Source: Sciurus carolinensis
Lineage: Eukaryota; Chordata; Mammalia; Rodentia; Sciuridae
Direction: 5' to 3'
Assembly (NCBI RefSeq): GCF_902686445.1
Contig: NC_062219.1
Coordinates: 144,504,057-144,568,056 of the forward strand
Length of the DNA stretch: 64,000 nt
The notes under the pieces were generated by a model. It saw only the letters and a list, made by a program, of their open reading frames with translations, made no database searches and was not told the origin of the DNA. This document shows, in pieces, positions 13,499-24,771 of the stretch (position 1 is its first letter; every line of letters starts with the position of its first letter). The translations under genes and the position numbers were made by a program.

Positions 13499-14840
13499 AG
13501 TGAATTTGACAAAATTCGCCACCCTTTCATGATAAAACCATTCAATCAACTAGAAACTGAGGGAACTTCCTTAATCTAACAAGGAACATCTACAAAAAAA
13601 TCCACAGCTAACATCACACTTAACAAAGACTGAATGCTTTCCCCTCAAAATCAGGAACAAATACTAGATATTTTTCTACCACGGCCAAAAAGGAAAGAAA
13701 AGGAAACAAAAGCCATCCAGTCTAGAGAGGAAGACATAAACTTCCTCTGTTACAGATGACACAATCTTATATGCAGAAAATCCTGGAGAATCCACCAAGG
13801 AAGTATTACATCAGTATGCAAGTTCAACAAGATGGCAAGATATAAGAGCAGTAAGCAAAATCAGCTGTACTTCTACAAACTACTAGTAAATCAGGAATTT
13901 ACTAATTTCTTAGGAATAAATGTAACAAAAGAAATACAAGACTTGAAAAAATAAAACCTATAAAAACTGATGAGAGAAATTAAAGAATATCTACACAAAT
14001 TAAAGAGTCCCATGTTCATGAATGAGAAGACAGTATGAACAAGGCTATACTCAATAAATTTATCTAGCAACTCAACACAATCCCTATGAAAAACATAACT
14101 TGTTTTTCTGTAGAAAATGACAAACCGATGCTAGAGTTCATATGAAAATTCAAGAGATCCAAAAGAGCCAAAAAAAAATCTTGAAAAAGAACAAAGTTGG
14201 AGGCCTACCTTTGCAATTTTAAAACTCACTATGCAGCTACTGTAATAGCGAACTCCTGGATTAAAAACAGATATGCAGATCAATGCAATAAAACTAAGAG
14301 TCTAGAATTAGCCCTTATATCAATGGTCAATTGATAAGTATGTGGTGGGTGGGGTATTATTGTTTTGTTTTGGTCAACTGATTTTTGACAAGAGGGAGAA
14401 GACAATTCAATAGAAAAGAACATTCTTTTCAATAATTGGTGCTGGAACAACCGAATATGCACATGCAGAAACCTCTGAAATCATATCCTTATCTCACACC
14501 ATATATAAAATTTAACTCATAACAGAGCAGAGAGCTAACTGAGGAGCTGAAACTACAAAACTCCTCAACAAAAACATGGAAAGAAGTCTTTGTGACCCTG
14601 ACTTAGTCAATGATCTCTTAGTTCTAACAACAAAAGCAAAGCAACAAGAGAAAAAATAAACTTCATAAAAATCTAAAACTGCTGTGCTCTGAGGGATATT
14701 GTCAAGCAAATTTAAAGACAATCCACCAAGTAGAAGAAAATATATACAAATTGTATATCTGATAAGGGACCTCTTTCCAGAATTAATAAAGCTTACAACT
14801 CAACAATAAACCCAAACACACACTAAACACGGGTGAAGAG

Positions 14841-14923
14841 GGGGCCAGTGGTGCCGCTCAGTGGTGGAGTGCTTTCCAAGCATGCCTGAGGCCCGGGGTC
14901 ACTCCCAGCAGCACAACAAAAGG
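14841..14923 (+). mobile_element. ID SINE (diverged) inside L1
   Basis: GCCGCTCAGTGGTGGAGTGC and GGCCCGGGGTCACTCCCAGC resemble ID with several substitutions; ends in ACAACAAAAG. Confidence 0.75.
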
Positions 14924-15392
14924 GTGGGGAGCAAGGATCTGAGCAGACATTTCTCCGAAGAGGATGCACAGCTGTCCTAGAAGAACACTGAAAGAAGCTC
15001 CACATGATGAGGGATTAGGAAAACGAAAACAAAAACACGGTGGGATCTCACTTCACAAACACTAGGAGGACTAAAACCGAGAAGTCATGTTGGTGAGAAT
15101 GTGGAAAAATTAGATCACAGCTGGTAGGAAAATAAAATGGAGCAGCCACTCTGGAAAACAGTCTGACAATTCCTCGAAATTTTAATCATGACTTTCTATA
15201 TGATCCAACAATTACATGCCTAGGCATCTATCCAAGAGAAATAAAACATGAATTGATAGTAAAATGTTATACAAATGTTCATAACAGCATTATTCACAAT
15301 AGCCAAAAAAACATTTCTAGCAAATGATGAAGAAACAAAATGTGATATATAATCATATCATGGAATATTATTTAACAACAAAAAGGAATAGA

Positions 15393-15600
15393 GCCAGGTG
15401 TGGTGGCATGCCTCTAATGCCAGCAAATTGGGAGGCTGATGCAGGAGGATCTGAAGTTTGAGGCCAGCTTCAGCAACTTAGTGAGAGTCTAACTAAAAAT
15501 TAAAAAAAAAAAAAAAAAAAAAAAAATTAAAAGGGTTGGGGATGTAGCTCAGTGATAAAACACCCCTGGGTTCAATCCCCAGTGTGTGTGTAGGGGGACA
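15393..15600 (+). mobile_element. B1-ID dimeric SINE inside L1
   Basis: GCCAGGTGTGGTGGCATGCC left half, a 26-base central A run (about 15502-15527), ID half GGGTTGGGGATGTAGCTCAG and a GTGTGTGT tail. The surrounding L1 resumes at GACACAACAGAG. Confidence 0.92.
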
Positions 15601-15959
15601 GGGGACACAACAGAGTGCTGATATATGCTATAGCATGAATAAACCTCTTGAAAATGTTATGCTAAGATAAAGAGGTCAGAAACAAAAGGACACATAATTT
15701 ATGATTTCATTTATAAGAAACGTCAAGAATAAGAAAACCCATAGAAACAAAATAGATGAGAGTCCGTGGGACCAAGAGAAGTAAGCACTTTTGAGTTTTG
15801 GGTTTCTTTTTCAGGTAATAAAAATGTCCTAAAATTAAATAGTGATAATTAATAGTGATTCACAACTGTGAATACAGTAAAAACGGCCCTTTTAAAGGGT
15901 TTTTCTGATATGTGAATCACATCTCAATGAAATTTCCATTAAAAAATAAACAAAAGGAC

Positions 15960-16751
15960 TTTTGGCTTCAACTCCAATAGTGGAGTTGCAGAGGACCTGG
16001 GCATCACCACTCTCACCCGGGTGGTGATCAACTGAAAATCAACCCCGTTCACAGGCAAAACACCTCCAAGAAAACTGGAGAGAGAAACACAGAGAAACAG
16101 CACTTAACCAGGAGCAGAAGCCTCGGAAGTCAGTAACTGGAAGAAACACTAACGCTAAGTCAGTACTGCTCCAGGCCGCGAACCAGCTCCAGGCCCAGGG
16201 ACTCCTGAGGACCCAGTCACAGGGAAACCACACTTTCATCAGCCGTACTTTCAGGAGCGCCACCAAGTTTTTACCAGAGAAAACTCCAGTTTTGAGCCTG
16301 GCAAAGGGGGAAAGTAACCATTTTGAAATAAGCTCTCTAACCAATTCCTACCTTCAAGGGCAACTTTACCAGAGCCTCATATGAACTGGATGGAGGAAGG
16401 GCAATTAGACAGCCCCAGCCTCCTGCAGGTTGGAAACTCTTGAGTATCACAGAACAGGGAGAGTTGGGTCCAATCAGCAGCAAGAACAAGAACAGAAACA
16501 GACTTCACCACAAAATTATACAATATTTCCCTTCCCCAATACCTTATCACCATAACAACAAGGCTCCAATACAAGAGCAAGTTGCAAGCGAGAGGGCTTC
16601 TAGACCACTGATTCAAGGAGTGCCTTAGGAAACTCAAAAAGACAAACAAACAAAAACCTAGAGGAAAAGGAAGACTGATAGCCACAAACAACACAAACAC
16701 CTCATCAACATTAAACACAACCCACCTCCTAGCCAGAACAACACAAACCTC

Positions 16752-16782
<31 letters not shown>

Positions 16783-18080
16783 GGGTGCTGGGGATCGAAC
16801 CCAGGACCATGTGCTTGTAAGGCAAGCAGTCTACCGACTGAGCTATCTCCCCAGCCCCACAAACCTCACATTTAAAAACCCATTTACTCGAGTTTCCATT
16901 ACCCAGTAAGTCATGGGTACATCTCAACAAATCAAAAGGCATGTAAAAAGCTGGGAGAAACAGTCTGAAAAGACAAAGCAAGCATCAAATCAGATTCAGA
17001 TGTGGCAGATTTTGACTGATCAAACTGGGAATTTAAAACAACTGAATATGCTAAGGACTGAAGGAATCAAAACTAAACGCTAGAAATCAAAAACCACTAA
17101 CACAAGTGAAGAATCTACCTCCCTGATGGGTTATCAGAAGAATGGACACAACCAAAGAAAGAATCAGTGAGCCAAACCGTCAGTAAGAACTTCCCAAACT
17201 GAAATGCCACTGAAAAACAAATGAAAATCCTGGAACAAGATATGCAAAAAATGTTAGGAAAACTAACAGGAAATACCAGAAGGAGAAGGAAGAGCAAAAC
17301 GCAAGTATCTCAAGTAATAATGATTGTGAGTTTTCCAAAATTAATGACAGAAACCAAAGCACAAATTCAGACATCTCAGAACCTAACTAAACAGGATAAA
17401 TAACAAAACCAACACTGAGCCTTCTTATATTCAACGAGGGCCAAAGACAAACTCATGAAACAAACAAGGAAAACACAACGCCTCACCTACACAAAGATAA
17501 AAGAACTATATCCAATTTCTTTTCAGAAAACACGCAAGTTCAGGAGAGCAGAGTGAAATGTTTACATGCTGAAAGAAAAAAAAACCACCTAGAATTCACT
17601 ATCCAGTGAAATTACCCTTCAAAAGTGAAGAACAAAAACAAAAACAAATCCTGTAGAAATCTGCGTCCAATAGACATGCCTTGTCATAAATACAAGTTCT
17701 TAAAAGAAGAAAAATGACAGGTAAGAAAATCACATCTACATTAAGAAAGTACATTTTTCTTGTTCTTAACTGATCTAGTAGATAACTTTATTCAAAGTAA
17801 TCATAATACTGTATTGTGTAATTGTAGTTAGGATAAGTTAATTGAACAACAGCAATATTTGGGATGGAAAAGAGGAATAAATTATATTCTATTATACGGC
17901 ACCTGGCACTATCTGTGAAGCAATGAAACATTTGAAAATAGACTTAGATCAGTTCTAATGTCTATTGTAAACTCTAGAGAACCAACTTAAAAAAATTTTA
18001 AAGCATAATTGAAAAGGAAAGACTGGAATTAATCTAAAATGCTCAATTATAACCAAAGAAAGAAGAAAGCAAGCAACAAG
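15960..18080 (+). mobile_element. Old L1 5'UTR / ORF1-side sequence (tentative)
   Basis: A repeat-like purine-rich block; 17570-17660 resembles the old L1 5' region (ATGCTGAAAGAAAAAAAAAC, CACTATCCAGTGAAATTACC, TTCAAAAGTGAAGAAC). The first kilobase has GTTGCAGAGGACCTGGGC and a higher GC content, as in an L1 5'UTR. Identity is inferred from a few motifs; alternatively it is partly unique. Confidence 0.5.
16754..16858 (-). mobile_element. ID SINE, minus, with perfect target duplication
   Basis: A T run of about 29 bases, then the reverse complement of a near-consensus ID ending CTATCTCCCCAGCCCC. ACAAACCTCAC occurs at both edges (16743-16753 and 16859-16869). The long intact tail and perfect duplication suggest a young insertion. 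Confidence 0.95.
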
Positions 18081-18191
18081 GAGCACATGTAATGAATTTT
18101 AAAAACCCAAAAATATGGTAGGCATTAATCCAATTACTAAAATAATCATTTTCAAAGTGAATGATCTAAATATACCAAGTAAAAGAACTGG

Positions 18192-18304
18192 TAAGTCAGG
18201 TGTAATGGTAGATGCACTCAGGAAGCTGGGAGCTCAGGAGCTCAAGATCAACCTGGGTAACATAGTAATAAGACTCACATTTCAGAGAGAGAGAGAGAGA
18301 GAGA
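18192..18304 (+). mobile_element. B1-like SINE fragment plus (GA)n
   Basis: GTCAGGTGTAATGGTAGATG ... GGAGCTCAGGAGCTCAAGAT, AACCTGGGTAACATAG, ending in an AGAGAG run at 18284-18304. The ID half is absent. Confidence 0.65.
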
Positions 18305-18344
18305 AATGAAATGGGGGAAAAACCAAAGGAGTGGATTTAAAAAG

Positions 18345-18432
18345 ACCTAGGTAGAATGTACAGTTTAGTGGTAGAAAATTTGCCTGGCTTGTGGAAGGCC
18401 CTGGTGTCGATTCCTAGCACTGAAGGGGAAGA
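18345..18432 (+). mobile_element. ID SINE (diverged)
   Basis: GTACAGTTTAGTGGTAGAAA, TTGCCTGGCTTGTGGAAGGC and TCGATTCCTAGCAC follow the ID layout; the tail is GAAGGGGAAGAAAAAG. Confidence 0.75.
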
Positions 18433-19300
18433 AAAAGTTAAAAATAAAAAACAAGATCCAATTTATGTTGTCTTTAAGGACAACCTTAAGGACACAAATT
18501 AAAGTAAAAGTAAAGTAAAAGAATTAAGCAAAAGAAAGTTGGACTAGCTACATTAACTTCAAATGAAGCAGAATTTAAAACAAGGAAACTCATCAGGAAC
18601 CAAGAGGAACACTACACAACAAAGGATCAATTCTTTAACAGGACATTATCCATATCCTAAATGTGTGTTCACCTAACAACAAAGTGTTACAAGGTGTTCA
18701 GACCAAAAATAGTAGAACTACAAGAAGTAGTCTGATTCTACCTAGTCTTCTAGACTAATTAAGGACATCAACATACCTATATCAATATCAGTAGGCAGAA
18801 AATCAACAAAAATACAGTCCAACTGAACAGGGCCATCATCAATCAACCAACATTTACAGAAAACTTGATCCAATAACACCAGAATATAGATTATTCTTAA
18901 ACTCACAAAACTATTCACCAAAGAGACCACATCCTGAGCCATTAAACACATCTTAATAAATGTAAAAGAAAATTCAAATAAAGCATGCTCTTGAATATTA
19001 AAGCAGAAATCAACGAAATCAAAGAGGAAAACAGAATAAACTCAATTAAAATCTGGTTCTTTCAAAAGATCAATGAAACTGATGAACCTCTCACCAGGTT
19101 AAACAAGAAAAGAGAGATAATACCCAAATTTTTAACTAAGAAGAAAAAAATTCAGAAATTACTATCAGTAATAATAATAGTATTAATAATTATTATACTT
19201 ATATATTATTGTGTGTATTAAAACTCTCAGTAAACTAGGAAGAAAGGGAAACATCTCAACCTGATAAAGAACACCTACCAAAAAACTACAGCTAGAATCA

Positions 19301-19424
19301 TTTTTTAAAAAATTTTTTAATTGTAGATGGACATGATAACTTTATTTTTTTTATGTGGTGCTGAGGATTGAACCCAGTGCCCCACACATGCTAGGCAAGT
19401 GCTCTACTAAGCTACAACCCAGTC
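19301..19424 (-). mobile_element. ID SINE with extended tail, minus
   Basis: T/A-rich end and ATTGTAGATGGACATGATAA tail, then GTGCTGAGGATTGAACCCAG and CTAAGCTACAACCCAGTCC. Target duplication: CTAGAATCA at 19292-19300 and 19425-19433. Confidence 0.9.
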
Positions 19425-19437
19425 CTAGAATCATATT

Positions 19438-19539
19438 CTTTTTTTTTTTTTTCTTTTGTCTTGTTTGTAACTGGGGGTCAAACCCAGGGCTTTGCGAATT
19501 CGAGGCAGATGCTCTGCCACTGAGTTATATTCCAGCAGG
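19438..19539 (-). mobile_element. ID-type SINE, minus, inserted beside the previous one
   Basis: T-rich start, GGGGGTCAAACCCAGGGC, TGCTCTGCCACTGAGTTATA. Flanked by a perfect 13-bp duplication CTAGAATCATATT at 19425-19437 and 19540-19552. Confidence 0.88.
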
Positions 19540-19596
19540 CTAGAATCATATTAATGAAGATCAGGAACAAAGCAAAAATGTCTCCTCTCACTATTT

Positions 19597-19760
19597 CGCC
19601 CCCAATCCAACCCAGGTGTACTAAGGACTGAACCCCGAGACATACTACCATTGAGCTACAAGATCTTGCTAAATTGCTGAGACTGGCCTCAAATTTGCAA
19701 TCCTCCTGCCTCAGCCTCCCAAGTCACTGGGATTGCAGGAGTGTGCCACCATGCCCATCT
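19597..19760 (-). mobile_element. B1-ID dimeric SINE, minus
   Basis: Reverse complement: ACTGAACCCCGAGACATAC, TTGAGCTACAAGATCTTGC, CTGCCTCAGCCTCCCAAG, GTGTGCCACCATGCCC. Flanks TCTCACTATTT (19586) and TCTCACTACTT (19761) form an imperfect duplication. Confidence 0.88.
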
Positions 19761-20516
19761 TCTCACTACTTTTAATCAACCTCATAGGCGGAAGGCCTAG
19801 TTAATGCAATAAGGAAATAAACAATATACAGACTAAGAAGAAATAAACCTTTGTTTAAAGCTGAAAAGATGTGTGTATGAGAACATTCCCAAAAAATTGA
19901 CAAAAACTTTTGGAATTAATGAGCAATTATGACAAAGTTGTAGGACACAAGATTTTCCTATATACCAGCAATGATTAACTAAAATTTGAAGTTAAAAACA
20001 TAATACCATTTACCTTAGTACCAAGAAGGAAGTACTCAGGCATAAATCCTTTATGATGAGAACTATAAAACTTTGATTAAAAAAAGAGAAAGATGGGGGA
20101 AATAATCTACATTCATGGACAGGAAGATAATGTTAATAGCTTTTCCCAAATTGACCCACAGATTCAACATAATTCCATTCAAAAGTTCAGCAAACTATTT
20201 TATGGATATCAACAAACTGATTGCAAAAATAGTTACCTAACCTAAAACAAAAAGCGAAAGCAATTCAGCAGAGAAAGGAGAGTCTTTTCAACACTTGGTG
20301 CTGAAACTCTATTGCAAAAAGTGGAATCCTGATACAGACCTCAGAAAAAAATTAAAACAAAACGGGTAAAGATCTAATTGCAAAATGCACTATACAACAC
20401 CTAGAAAAAGAAGAGATGACCTTGGATTCAATAATGACATTTTAGACATAAAACCAAAAACAAGAACTGTGAACAAAAAAATGGTTAAGTAGGCCTCATT
20501 AAAAATTAAAAATTTT

Positions 20517-20659
20517 GGGCTGGAGTTGTAGTTCAGTGGTAGGGTGCTTGCTTAGCATGTGTGAAAGGCACTGAGTTCGATCCTCAACACCACATGTAAA
20601 TAAATAAAATAAAGGTACTGTGTCCATCTACAACTAAAAAAAAAATTTTTTTTTTAATT
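20517..20659 (+). mobile_element. ID SINE with extended tail
   Basis: GGGCTGGAGTTGTAGTTCAG, GAGTTCGATCCTCAACACC, then ATAAATAAAATAAAGGTAC, GTCCATCTACAACTAAAA and an A/T run. Confidence 0.88.
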
Positions 20660-20668
20660 AAAAATTTC

Positions 20669-20880
20669 TCCCAGACATGATGGTGCATGCCTGTAATCCC
20701 AGCAGCTAGGGAGGCTGAGACAGGAGAATCACAAATTCAAAGCTGGCCTGGGCAAAAGCAAGGGTGCTAAGCAATTCAGTGAGACCCTGTCTCTAAATAA
20801 AATACAAAATAGGGCTGGGGATGTGGCTCAGGGGCTGAGTGCCCTTGAGTTCAATCCACAGTATCCAAAGGAAAAAAAAA
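20669..20880 (+). mobile_element. B1-ID dimeric SINE
   Basis: CCAGACATGATGGTGCATGC, TAGGGAGGCTGAGACAGGAG, linker CTCTAAATAAAATACAAAAT, ID half GGGCTGGGGATGTGGCTCAG and A-rich tail. It follows directly on the previous ID copy. Confidence 0.92.
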
Positions 20881-21028
20881 TTAAAAATGTCTGGTCTTTG
20901 AAAGACACTGTTAAAGAGAACAAAAAGACAAAGTGGGAGTAAAATATGTGCAAAACAACTATCTGACAAAGGACTTGCATTCAAAATTCACAGAGCTCTT
21001 AAAAACTCAACAATAAGAAAACAGATAA

Positions 21029-21149
21029 GGGCTGAGGTTGTAGCTCAGTGGTACAGCACTTGCCTAGCATGTGTGAGGCACTGGTTTCAACTTTCCGTAC
21101 CACAGATAAGTAAAGATCCATCAACAACTAAAAAAAATTTTTTTTAAAA
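21029..21149 (+). mobile_element. ID SINE with extended tail
   Basis: GGCTGAGGTTGTAGCTCAG, TTGCCTAGCATGTGTGAGGC, then GTAAAGATCCATCAACAACT and an A/T-rich end. Confidence 0.85.
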
Positions 21150-21565
21150 GATGAGCCAACTAAAAAAGTGGGACAAAGATCTAAACAGATACATCATCAA
21201 AATGATCACCAAACAGAAATTAAGCATGTGAAAAGATGGTTAACAATACATTACTGGAGAAGTCCAAATGAGAATCATGAGATGCCACTATTATAGTGAC
21301 TGAAATTCAAAAATCTTACATACCAATTACTGGTGAAGATATGAAAGAACAGAGATTCTCATTCATACTGGTGGGAATGCAAAATGGTACAACTGAAAGA
21401 TTACGAAGTTAACCATGGTCTTGACATATGATGCTGCAATCATGCCCCTTGGTATTTACTCAAATTAGTTCAAAATCTCACAAAACCTGCACACAAATAC
21501 ATATATGGCAGTTTTATCCACAACTGACAAAAACAATCTAATTGTCCCTCAAAAGGTGAGTACAT

Positions 21566-21649
21566 GGGGCTGGGGAGATAGCTCAGTCGGTAAAGTGCTT
21601 GCCTGGTAAGCACGAGGCCCTGGGTTCGATCCCCAGCACCCAAAAAAAA
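21566..21649 (+). mobile_element. ID SINE with perfect 15-bp target duplication
   Basis: Near-consensus ID (GGGGCTGGGGAGATAGCTCA; GGTTCGATCCCCAGCACCC) and a short A tail. AAAAGGTGAGTACAT at 21551-21565 and 21650-21664. A young copy. Confidence 0.96.
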
Positions 21650-22829
21650 AAAAGGTGAGTACATAAATGAAATGCGGTATACCAATAAAATGGACTATTA
21701 GTGATAAAAAAAAGTTATCAAATCATAAAAAGACATGTATGGGTCTTACATGCGTATTGCTATGTGAAAAAAAGTCAGTTTGAAAAGATGACACACCATG
21801 TTTCCAATTATATGACACTCTAGAAAAGGCAAAATGGTGGAGACAGTAAAACAACTCAGTGGGTACCACAGCTTGCAGGTGGAGGGAAAAAGAATGAAAA
21901 GGTAAAGCACACGGGGTTTTTAGGATGGTGGAACTATTCTACTGATCATGTAATGGCATATAAATAACATTGCATATTTGCTAAAACCCAGAGAACAGTA
22001 TAATACAAAGAGTGAGCCCTAATATAACCAATGTAAAGACTTTAGTTCACAATATAGTGATACTGGTTCACCAATTACAAGAAACATTCCACACAAATGC
22101 AAGGTACCCATAGAGGAAACAGTGTGAGGTGAAGAGAAATATATGGGAACCCTGTACTATCTGCTTAATTTTTCTGCAAACCTAGAACTGTTCTAAAAAG
22201 CAAAATCTATTAATCAGAAAAGTAAAAACACCAGAAACAAATATACAGGACAAATTAGGAGAATTATTTAGCATATATAATGAAGAATAATATCCTTAAT
22301 ATACAACATGCTTAAAAATATTAAGAAAAAAGTTTCACACAGGAACCAGCTTGCAAATGTTTATACCAACTGTGCTCATGATGAACATAAACTGGAAACA
22401 ACCCAAGATCTTTGCACTAGTGAAGAGATGAATATGTTGTAGCACATCCTTAGAATGGAATGATTCTCAGTAAAAAGTAATAAACTACTGGTATAAGCAT
22501 CAACGTGAATCAACCTCATATATATTAAGTAAAAGTAATAATTTCAAAAGAATACACATTATACAAAGTAGGATTTTATTTCTGTCATTCCTGAAAAAGA
22601 AAATCTCTTAGGGAAAGAGAATAATTCAGTGGATGCCAAGAATAACAAGTGGAAGGAAGATTAATGAAGAAGGGCCACAAAAAGAAGTCTGGGAGTGCTA
22701 GAATTGTTCTGAATCTGGATTATGGTGGTTACAGGACTTTGCTTCTGTCAAAACTCAGAATTACATAAACAAGGATGATAAAATTTACTATGTGTTAACT
22801 GAAACTAAATATTTTTTTTAAAAAGAAGT

Positions 22830-22924
22830 ATTAGCATTGGGAGTGTAACTCAATGATGAAGCATAAGCTTAGCATGCACGAGATCACGGGGTCAATGTCT
22901 CAGCACCAAAAAAAAAAAAAAAAA
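22830..22924 (+). mobile_element. ID SINE (diverged)
   Basis: GGGAGTGTAACTCAATGATG, TTAGCATGCACGAGATCACG, TCAGCACC and a 16-base A tail. Confidence 0.8.
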
Positions 22925-22996
22925 GAGGAAATACCCAAATACCCCAACTGAAAAATGAGTACTGCTGGAATAGATGCTTCAAGAACACACACACAA

Positions 22997-23192
22997 GCCA
23001 GGCACAATGGCACACACCTGTAATCCCAGCAGCTCAGGAGGCTGAGGCAGGAGGATCACAAGTTCAAAGCAGCCTCAACAACTTAACAATGCCCTAAGCA
23101 ACTCACTGAGCCCCTGTCTCTAAAGAAAGTATTTTTTTAAAAAAAGGCCAGGATGTGGATCAGTAATTAAGTGCCCCTGGGTTCAATCCCTG
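22997..23192 (+). mobile_element. B1-ID dimeric SINE
   Basis: GCCAGGCACAATGGCACACA, CTCAGGAGGCTGAGGCAGG, linker with T/A run, ID half ending GGGTTCAATCCCTGAG. Confidence 0.9.
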
Positions 23193-23301
23193 AGAGAAAA
23201 GAGAAGAGGAGGAAGAGGAAGGGAAGAGAGAAGAGAACCCACACATACACACAAATAAAAAGAAATATGAAAAATATTAGACCTCACTTGTAATCAATCC
23301 T

Positions 23302-23489
23302 GCCAGGTGGGGTGGTGCATAAACTGTAATCACAGCCACTCGGGAGGCTGAGGCAAGAGGATCCCAAGTTTGAGTACAGCCTCAGCAACTTAGACCCTGT
23401 CAAAAAGAACATAAAGGGCTGGGATGTAGCTCTGTGGTAGAGCACCCCTGGGTTCATTCCCCAGTAGTCCCTAACCCCGCCAAAAAAAA
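23302..23489 (+). mobile_element. B1-ID dimeric SINE
   Basis: GCCAGGTGGGGTGGTGCATA, CTCGGGAGGCTGAGGCAAG, ID half GGGCTGGGATGTAGCTCTG and GGTTCATTCCCCAGTAG. The linker is short compared with other copies. Confidence 0.9.
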
Positions 23490-23829
23490 GGGAAGAAAAC
23501 TTCTCCTTACAATGAGCAAATCATTTTTCACTTAATGTATCCTAAAGCCTACAACATATTCCTTTCTCACCTGTGATTAAACAAAAGAAACACTCTGCTC
23601 CAATTCTACATCCACAGTGAAGCAGCTGCTTACACTCGGCCTCTTTCCTACCCATTCCTCCTCCGAGCGCCTGGAAGGCCATCATCACCCACAGGACATG
23701 GGCCTTGCAGCTGCTGCACCGTTCCTTCCTCCCCCTCTCAGAGCTGCACACACACGACACTTACATCAGGCACTTGCCCATTTACAGGATGGCCTCGCTC
23801 TGCTGTGGAGGTGATCTGTGCCCCAGGCA

Positions 23830-24235
23830 TTCAGAGGTTGGAAGCTGCTCCCCACTGCGACGCTGCTGAGAGGGGATGGGGCCTAGGGAGTTGCTTAGGT
23901 CACCGAGGGTGTAACTCTTGGAAGACACTGAAGTATTTCTTGTGGGACCTGAAGTTTGCTCTCACAAGTTGGCCGTCATGAAACACGAAGTCTGGCCCCA
24001 CCCTGGTTTCTGTGGTGTCCTGCCCATGTGCGACCTCTCCCTCCAGCTCCCGCTCCCAACACAGTGAGTGTCATTTACCATGTGATGAGGCCTAGAGAAC
24101 CTCATCAGAAGCCAGACTGAAGAGGCCTCCAAGTCTGAGAGCCAAGTAAGCCTCTGATTTTATGAATCATCCAAACTTTCTGGGTAACAAAACACACATG
24201 ATACGGCCTGTTAGGTATCTATAAATGTATCCTGC
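23830..24235 (+). mobile_element. MaLR-type LTR relic (ERVL-MaLR)
   Basis: Order of blocks typical of MST/MLT1 LTRs: AGAGGTTGGAAGCTGC, GATGGGGCCTAGGGAGTTGC, ACCATGTGATGAGGCCTAGA, CTCATCAGAAGCCAGACTGA, GAGAGCCAAGTAAGCCTCTG and CTTTCTGGGTAACAAAAC. Subfamily not assigned. No internal viral coding sequence is visible beside it. Confidence 0.65.
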
Positions 24236-24289
24236 TTTTTAAGTATCAGTAAGACAATAAAATTCTAAGGAAAAGAGAGTATTAATTTG

Positions 24290-24583
24290 AGAATTCCTCC
24301 AACAAACTCTTTGTCAAAAAAAATCTCATTTGGTAGAAGTTTAGTGGATTAGACAGGGAATGAAGGGAAGGGAGGGGGAAGGATAATAGGAAAAACAGAA
24401 TGAATCGGGCATAACTTTCCTGTGTTCATACATGGATACAGAACCAGAGCTAACTCCACATCATGTACAGTCACAAGAATGGGATCCTAATTAGAATTAG
24501 TTATACTCCATCTAAGTATGTCAAAATACACTCTACTGTCAAGTATATCTAAAAAGAACAAATTTTTTAAAAGTGGGGGAAAA
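24290..24583 (+). mobile_element. L1 3'UTR fragment
   Basis: The GAAGGGAAGGGAGGGGGAAG purine block and AACAGAATGAATCGGGCATA, then TGTCAAAATACACTCTACTG and AAAAAGAACAAATTTTTTAA mark the 3' end of a rodent L1 copy. 5'-truncated, about 290 bases. Confidence 0.75.
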
Positions 24584-24595
24584 AAATCTCATTTG

Positions 24596-24771
24596 GCCAG
24601 ACATGGTGGCAAACATCTATTCCCATTGACTCAGAGGACAGAGGCAGGACTGCCAAGTTTGAGGCCAGCCTCAGCAATTAAACAAGACCCTGTCTCAGAA
24701 TCTTAAAAAGTGCTAGAGATATAATTCAGTGGTAAAGCACCCCTGGTTCAATTCTCAGTACAGAAAAAAAT
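24596..24771 (+). mobile_element. B1-ID dimeric SINE with target duplication
   Basis: GGCCAGACATGGTGGCAAAC, GAGGCCAGCCTCAGCAATTA, ID half GTGCTAGAGATATAATTCAG. AAATCTCATTTG repeats at 24584-24595 and 24772-24783. Confidence 0.92.

Larger units (their letters stand above)
13085..15950 (+). mobile_element. L1M ORF2 and 3'UTR, interrupted by three SINEs
   Basis: RT-domain content at 13200-13290 (translated MNTDAKIPNKIL-like), then ACTTAACAAAGACTGAATGC, ACATATAACTC and later blocks ACTGATTTTTGACAAGAGGG, AGCCACTCTGGAAAACAGTC, ATGATCCAACAATTACATGC and CATATCATGGAATATTATTT. It ends in GTGAATCACATCTCAATGAA. Interrupted by SINEs at 13405, 14841 and 15393. No intact frame remains. Confidence 0.8.
18460..22210 (+). 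mobile_element. L1 ORF2 fragment with many nested SINEs
   Basis: 18840-19140 matches ORF2 between endonuclease and RT (AATACAGTCCAACTGAACAG; TTCTTTCAAAAGATCAATGA; translated TRLNKKREIIPKF-like). Later blocks include AAACTCTCAGTAAACTAGGA, ATTTACCTTAGTACCAAGAA, TTTTCAACACTTGGTGCTG and CTGGTGGGAATGCAAAATGG. It ends in 3'UTR-like sequence before 22210. At least six SINEs break it up. It is dead and antisense to RANBP9. Confidence 0.75.
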
